A stretch of DNA of 64,000 bases from positions 422,648-486,647 of the forward strand of contig NZ_WUTT01000001.1 of NCBI RefSeq assembly GCF_009902005.1. Reading direction: 5' to 3'. Within the stretch, counting starts at the first letter, position 1, and each line of letters begins with the position of its first letter. A model generated the notes under the pieces. The model saw only the letters and a program-made list of their open reading frames with translations, did no database searches and was not told the DNA's origin. The stretch is from Halomonas alimentaria. Lineage in GTDB: Bacteria > Pseudomonadota > Gammaproteobacteria > Pseudomonadales > Halomonadaceae. A program made the translations under genes and the position numbers. Shown piece by piece: positions 60,466 to 64,000 of the stretch.

Positions 60466-61799
60466 GGTTCATCGCAGACTGGCGTGAAAGCGAAGTGGTC
60501 TTAGGAGAAGGCAGGATAGAGAAACGGCGGTAAATCCAAGTAAGCTGATGTTCGCCAAAACGCCCAGCCTACGGACACCGCCGTTGCTATGGATGCTACC
60601 CCGCTCTGCCTGTTCTGGAAAGGTTTCACCGTCACCCACCACGAGTTCCTGGATCCTCAGACGCTGCGGCTCGAGCTGGAGCCCGATGACCGAATCCCGC
60701 CGGTCTGCAGTGGCTGCGATCATGCCTGCTTCCTGGTGCATGACGTGCATCGTCGGCGCGTCCGTGAGGCACCGCTGCTGATCTACCGAGTGGAGCTCGA
60801 CGTCCCGGTACGCCGTCTGCGCTGCCCCGTCTGTGGCCCGACACGGGAGCGCATCGACTGGTTGCCTTGCCGGGGCGCTCGCCGGTCACCACCACGTTGC
60901 GCCAGTGGGTGGAGCGCTTGGTCACGTTGCTGCCGATTCGGCATGTCGCCGACCTGGTCGGCTTGCACTGGCATACCGTCAAGGCCATCGACAAGCAGCG
61001 CCTGCAGCGCGACCTGCCGGCACCGGAGCCGACGCGGTTACGGCGCCTGATGATGGACGAGTTCGCCCTGCACAAGGGGCATCGCTACGCCACGGTGATC
61101 GCCTGCGCCGACACACAGCAAGTAGTGTGGGTTGGCGAAGGCCGCTCCCGAGAGGCGATCCGCCCGTTCTTCGAGTGGCTGGGCGAGGCGCGGGAGCAAA
61201 TCGAGGCGGTCGCCATGGACATGAATTCGGCCTTCGATCTCGAGGTGAAGGACCAGTGCCCCAACGCCGAGGTGGTTTACGACCGCTTCCATGTGGTGGC
61301 CAAGTACGGCCGCGAGGTGATGGACCGGGTGCGCGTCGACCAAGCCAACCAGCTACGCGATGACAAGGCCGCTCGTAAGGTGATCAAGGGCAGCCGCTGG
61401 CTGCTGCTGCGCAATGCCGACAACCTCAAGCCCGAGCAGGCAGTGAAGCTGGAGGAGCTGCTGGCGGCCAACGCGTCACTGACCACGGCGTACCTGCTCA
61501 AAGACCAGCTGAAGACCCTGTGGTTTGCCGACGACGAGGCCACCGCCCGAAACGTCTGGCAGGAGTGGTACGACATGGCCACCAGCAGCGGCATTGAGGC
61601 CCTGGCGCGCTTTGCCAAGCGGTTGGCTCCCTATCTGCAGGGGATCCTGTCCAGTGCCCGGCACCGGCTAAATACCAGTGTGCTGGAGGGCATGAACAAT
61701 CGAATCAAGGTCATCAAGCGGATGGCCTATGGGTACCGCGACACGGCGTATTTCTTCCTGAAGATCCGTGCCGCGTTTCCCGGCAAAGTGCGATGAACC
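60466..61799. mobile_element. ISL3-family insertion sequence (1334 bp)
   Basis: The ends begin GGTTCATCGCA (60466-60476) and, in inverted orientation, TGCGATGAACC (61789-61799), with further partial matches inward. An exact 8-bp duplication (TTTTTTCA) flanks it, the size typical of ISL3. It carries one transposase in two frames. The exact duplication suggests recent insertion. Confidence 0.92.
60589..61796 (+). pseudogene. ISL3-family transposase, frameshifted
   Basis: The first part (60589 to about 60,870) has the N-terminal zinc-binding region with paired Cys (CSGCDHAC, CPVCG). The second, in the -1 frame from about 60,867, holds the catalytic domain (LMMDEFALHKGHRYATVIAC with a DE-type Asp, VAMDMNSAFDLEV, VYDRFHVVAKY, VLEGMNNRIKVIKRMAYGYRD). 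Together they would make about 400 residues, the usual ISL3 size. Only one shift is needed; it could be a mutation, a sequencing error or, less likely, programmed. The stop lies inside the right inverted repeat. Confidence 0.82.
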
Positions 61800-61807
61800 T
61801 TTTTTCA
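61800..61807. repeat. Target site duplication, right copy
   Basis: TTTTTTCA immediately after the right end of the IS, identical to 60458-60465. Confidence 0.9.
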
Positions 61808-61931
61808 CTCGCCTGGGCTTTTCGTCCGATGCCAGCACTCCCTGACCGCATAGGTGCAATATCCCGTCGTCGTCGACCTGCTTGATGACCCAGGCCTTGA
61901 TCGGTGTCTTCTTGAAGAGAGTGCGCATCAT
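61800..61931 (-). pseudogene. 5' part of IS-interrupted gene of unknown function
   Basis: Encodes the first 44 residues (MMRTLFKKTPIKAWVIKQVD, then LHLCGQGVLASDEKPRRVKK) of the protein whose remainder is at 60005-60465. It aligns with MLGKLFGRQPIWVWSIKQAD of the intact neighbour. Beyond the duplication the frame runs into IS sequence. Confidence 0.78.
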
Positions 61932-62144
61932 GTGGGGCGGGTGATGTCCATGTCGATGAAAGCGTGAGCATGCAGCGTGTCGAGGCGAGGTCGAGGGGCA
62001 CGGTGACATGCCGGTCGACGGGGCGAAACGCAACATGCCGAAGTGTGGTGCTGCGGCTCGATGATCAAGGTTACCCCATGGGGCAATGTGCTTCACTGAC
62101 GGACAACGCGGACAACTTCTTCCCGCCTGGCCGTATCCAAATCT

Positions 62145-62759
62145 TTACTTCTCCGGCGGCTCGCCCAGTGGCCCCCAGGAGCCATCTTCCCGCCAGCCCT
62201 TCCGGGAGCGCTTGCGCCGTTCCCGCACCTCCTTGATCGCCGCCTGGGTGTCCTGCAGCGGGTCTTCCAGGGCATTGACGGGCCGGAACACGACCTCCCC
62301 CGGCGGTGCGCCGTCGCGGTTGATCTGCTGGCCGATGCGCGAGACATCTTCTGTACTGATCAGCGCCGGGGAGTCCGAAGTCGGGTTTCTCTCCGCCACC
62401 AGGCGCCCCTCGTAATACCAGCTGCGTTGGGGCACCCAGGCCAGCCGCCAGCGTTTGCCTTGCCATAACGCGGCATTCTGCGTGTCATCCAGCCAGAACT
62501 CCTCTTCGGGAACGATAGCCTCAAGCAGGCGGCTATTGATTACCATGCCGGTATCCCCAATGCGGATACCGCCGCGGTACTGGCCAGCCAGCAGCTGAGC
62601 CCGAAGCTTCTTCGGTTTCATGTCAGATTCGAGGGTGCCCCTGCCAACCAGGTGCAGTAGTTCTTCATCGGCCTGCTTGATGGACCAGACCCAGATAGGT
62701 TGCCTGCCGAATAACTTCCCAAGCATGGGGGAAATCGTCCTTTTCATGTAGGCGCGCAT
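62145..62759 (-). CDS. Conserved protein of unknown function in the pilin locus
   Basis: A 204-residue protein with no signal peptide. The N-terminal 100 residues are beta-rich (IWVWSIKQADEELLHLVGRG, GGIRIGDTGMVINSRLLEAI). The middle has ALISTEDVSRI and INRDGAPPGEVVFRPVNALE, and the C-terminus is charged (VRERRKRSRKGWRED). A paralog lies next door, split by an IS. Both lie between fimT and pilE, suggesting a link to pili, or a mobile pair inserted there. The internal ATG at 62724 (MLGKLFG) aligns with the paralog start. Confidence 0.7.
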   Translation of the reverse strand: MRAYMKRTISPMLGKLFGRQPIWVWSIKQADEELLHLVGRGTLESDMKPKKLRAQLLAGQYRGGIRIGDTGMVINSRLLEAIVPEEEFWLDDTQNAALWQGKRWRLAWVPQRSWYYEGRLVAERNPTSDSPALISTEDVSRIGQQINRDGAPPGEVVFRPVNALEDPLQDTQAAIKEVRERRKRSRKGWREDGSWGPLGEPPEK

Positions 62760-62781
62760 CCAACGCTCGTATCAGCATAGT

Positions 62782-63309
62782 CTAGCAGGTTGGGCGTTCA
62801 GGCTCGACACGCACGCGCCCCATGATGTTGACAATGACCCTGGCTCCCTCCTCGAACTTTCCACAGATCCTGAAAGTGCCGAAATGCCCGCCGGCCCTCC
62901 CCAGGGCTCCGTAGCGTACTGGCAGGTTGTCATTTCGATAGGACAGGCTATCGACTCTGCTGTCGCCAAAGGTGCGCAGCAGTTCGGCATCACCTGTACT
63001 GCCATTGCCGACAAAGATGGCCAGCGTGTTGCCCCATCCGCCTGCTACATCACACTCTGATAGTGTTGAAGTTGGGCACAGGGTGACCTGGGTGCGGCGA
63101 GTTATCGCAACGCTGCGGGCCTTGGCCAAGGCTGTTTTTAGCCTCAACACCTCGGCAGCCACCTCGTTGCGGGCACTGAAGCGCTGGTAGTTGGGTAAAC
63201 CGACCGTGGTCACTATCGCCAACACGGCAATGGCCACAATCAGCTCGATCAGCGTCAGGCCGGCGTGAGTGCGGCGGGGGCCGCGGCGGGGTGGGGTTGC
63301 GAGGCGCAT
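62782..63309 (-). CDS. fimT: Minor pilin FimT (GspH/FimT family)
   Basis: A 175-residue prepilin with HAGLTLIELIVAIAVLAIVT, then GLPNYQRFSARNEVAAEVLRLKTALAKARSVAITRR split around the GspH/FimT region, and Cys residues in LCPTSTLSECD. GGGAGG precedes the ATG at 63309. FimT-type pilins can bind DNA in natural transformation; here it is first in the minus-strand pilin series but separated from fimU by about 3.3 kb. Confidence 0.82.
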   Translation of the reverse strand: MRLATPPRRGPRRTHAGLTLIELIVAIAVLAIVTTVGLPNYQRFSARNEVAAEVLRLKTALAKARSVAITRRTQVTLCPTSTLSECDVAGGWGNTLAIFVGNGSTGDAELLRTFGDSRVDSLSYRNDNLPVRYGALGRAGGHFGTFRICGKFEEGARVIVNIMGRVRVEPERPTC

Positions 63310-63575
63310 GGGGCCCTCCCGGAGATGTCTCCTTGCTTTGGTGCGAAGTTGGTGAAGTGGTTCTTTCACCGTAGCCAAGCCGCCGGGGCCGTTTGTCCGT
63401 TTTTTCCTACACCTGATGTAGGTGCTCTCCGCCACGCATATGCGTGAACAACGTAGGTTGCCGACTCCTCCAACACTGTCGCTGGCTCGAATCCGAAACC
63501 TCAACCCGCTATCGTTTGTCGGAGCCTCACACGCCGCCGCCGATAGCCGGGGCGGCTTCGCAACCAGGAGTCAGC
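63310..63575. promoter_or_regulatory. Divergent intergenic region fimT / yghU
   Basis: 266 bp between divergent genes. It contains CCTACA-CCTGA-TGTAGG (63406-63422), a perfect 6-bp inverted repeat that may be an operator. No convincing -35/-10 pair stands out. Confidence 0.35.
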
Positions 63576-64000
63576 ATGAGCGACCAGAACCAGTATGTGC
63601 CGCCGAAGGTGTGGAAATGGGAGCAGCCGAGCGGCGGCGCCTTCGCCAGTATCAACCGCCCGGTGGCCGGGGCCACCCACGAGAAGCCCCTGCCGGTGGG
63701 TGAGCACCCCTTCCAGCTCTACTCGATGGGTACGCCCAACGGGGTCAAGGTCACGGCGATGTTCGAGGAGCTGCTGGCGCTGGGCCACAGGGATGCCGAG
63801 TACGATGCCTGGCTGATCCGCATCGGCGAGGGCGACCAGTTCGGCAGTGGCTTCGTCGAAGCGAACCCCAACTCCAAGATCCCGGCACTGATGGACCACT
63901 CCACCCAGCCGCCGACCCGGGTGTTCGAGTCCGGCGCCATCCTGCTCTACCTGGCGGAGAAGTTCGGCGAGTTCTTGCCGGCCGATCACGCCACCCGCAC
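63576..64000 (+). CDS. yghU: Glutathione-dependent disulfide-bond oxidoreductase YghU-like (partial)
   Basis: The first 141 residues of a glutathione transferase-type protein; the gene runs off the window. It begins MSDQNQYVPPKVWKWEQPSG and shows the thioredoxin-fold region (LYSMGTPNGVKVTAMFEELL, NPNSKIPALMD) and glutathione-binding FESGAILLYLAEK, all typical of YghU. AGGAG at 63566-63570 supports the start. Cytosolic reductase of disulfides and organic peroxides. Confidence 0.93.
   Translation, partial: MSDQNQYVPPKVWKWEQPSGGAFASINRPVAGATHEKPLPVGEHPFQLYSMGTPNGVKVTAMFEELLALGHRDAEYDAWLIRIGEGDQFGSGFVEANPNSKIPALMDHSTQPPTRVFESGAILLYLAEKFGEFLPADHATR

Noticed and set aside
60589..61796. Programmed frameshift in the ISL3 transposase
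   Set aside because: No slippery heptamer is visible near the switch (60,865-60,890), and ISL3 transposases are normally a single frame.

Overview
The window is a high-GC gammaproteobacterial chromosome segment, most likely from Halomonas or a close relative (Halomonadaceae). The evidence is the Pseudomonas-like synteny ispB-rplU-rpmA-obgE-proB-rpsT-murJ-ribF-ileS-lspA-fkpB-ispH followed by type IV pilus minor-pilin genes, the protein sequences, and interspersed GTAGGAG-type REP repeats. The genus is an inference; the class is well supported.

Positions 1 to about 39,836 are the bulk of a Mu-like transposable prophage with a D3112/B3-type layout: a Mu-style head and a long, non-contractile siphovirus tail. 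The left end and repressor lie outside the window. Reading rightwards: an early block (ner-like regulator, MuA transposase, MuB ATPase, small accessory genes, DUF3164, GemA, Mor activator), a lipoprotein and a terminator; a lysis block (holin candidate, transglycosylase, i-spanin, o-spanin); a glycine-rich adhesin cassette; packaging and head genes (gp25-, gp26- and gp27-like, TerL, portal, gp30 with a fused nuclease-like domain, gpG); a two-gene cargo cassette; protease/scaffold, decoration and major head protein; tail genes including a -1 frameshift chaperone pair, tape measure and a tail hub with an inserted von Willebrand A domain; two related FN3/LamG tail fibres; and two convergent left-handed beta-helix acyltransferases. 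A cluster of about 22-bp repeats at 39,714-39,836 looks like the transposase-binding right end, which places the acyltransferases inside the prophage.

Positions 39,840-53,084 are core chromosome. tRNA-Pro(CGG) and ispB are on the minus strand. The plus strand carries rplU-rpmA, obgE-proB, rpsT, murJ and ribF-ileS-lspA-fkpB-ispH, with REP clusters after murJ and after lspA.

Positions 53,131-63,309 (minus strand) form the minor-pilin locus: fimT, two paralogous genes of unknown function, pilE, fimU, pilV, pilW, pilX, pilY1 and a pilY2-position gene. One paralog is cut by an ISL3-family element with an exact 8-bp target duplication, and that element's transposase is itself frameshifted. The window ends in a partial yghU-type glutathione transferase.

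The most interesting candidates for undescribed biology are the cytosolic-plus-membrane cargo pair at 19,474-20,957, the VWA insertion in the tail hub, the terminal acyltransferase pair, and paired CGTTAGA/TCTAACG inverted motifs at variable or junction points of the prophage.
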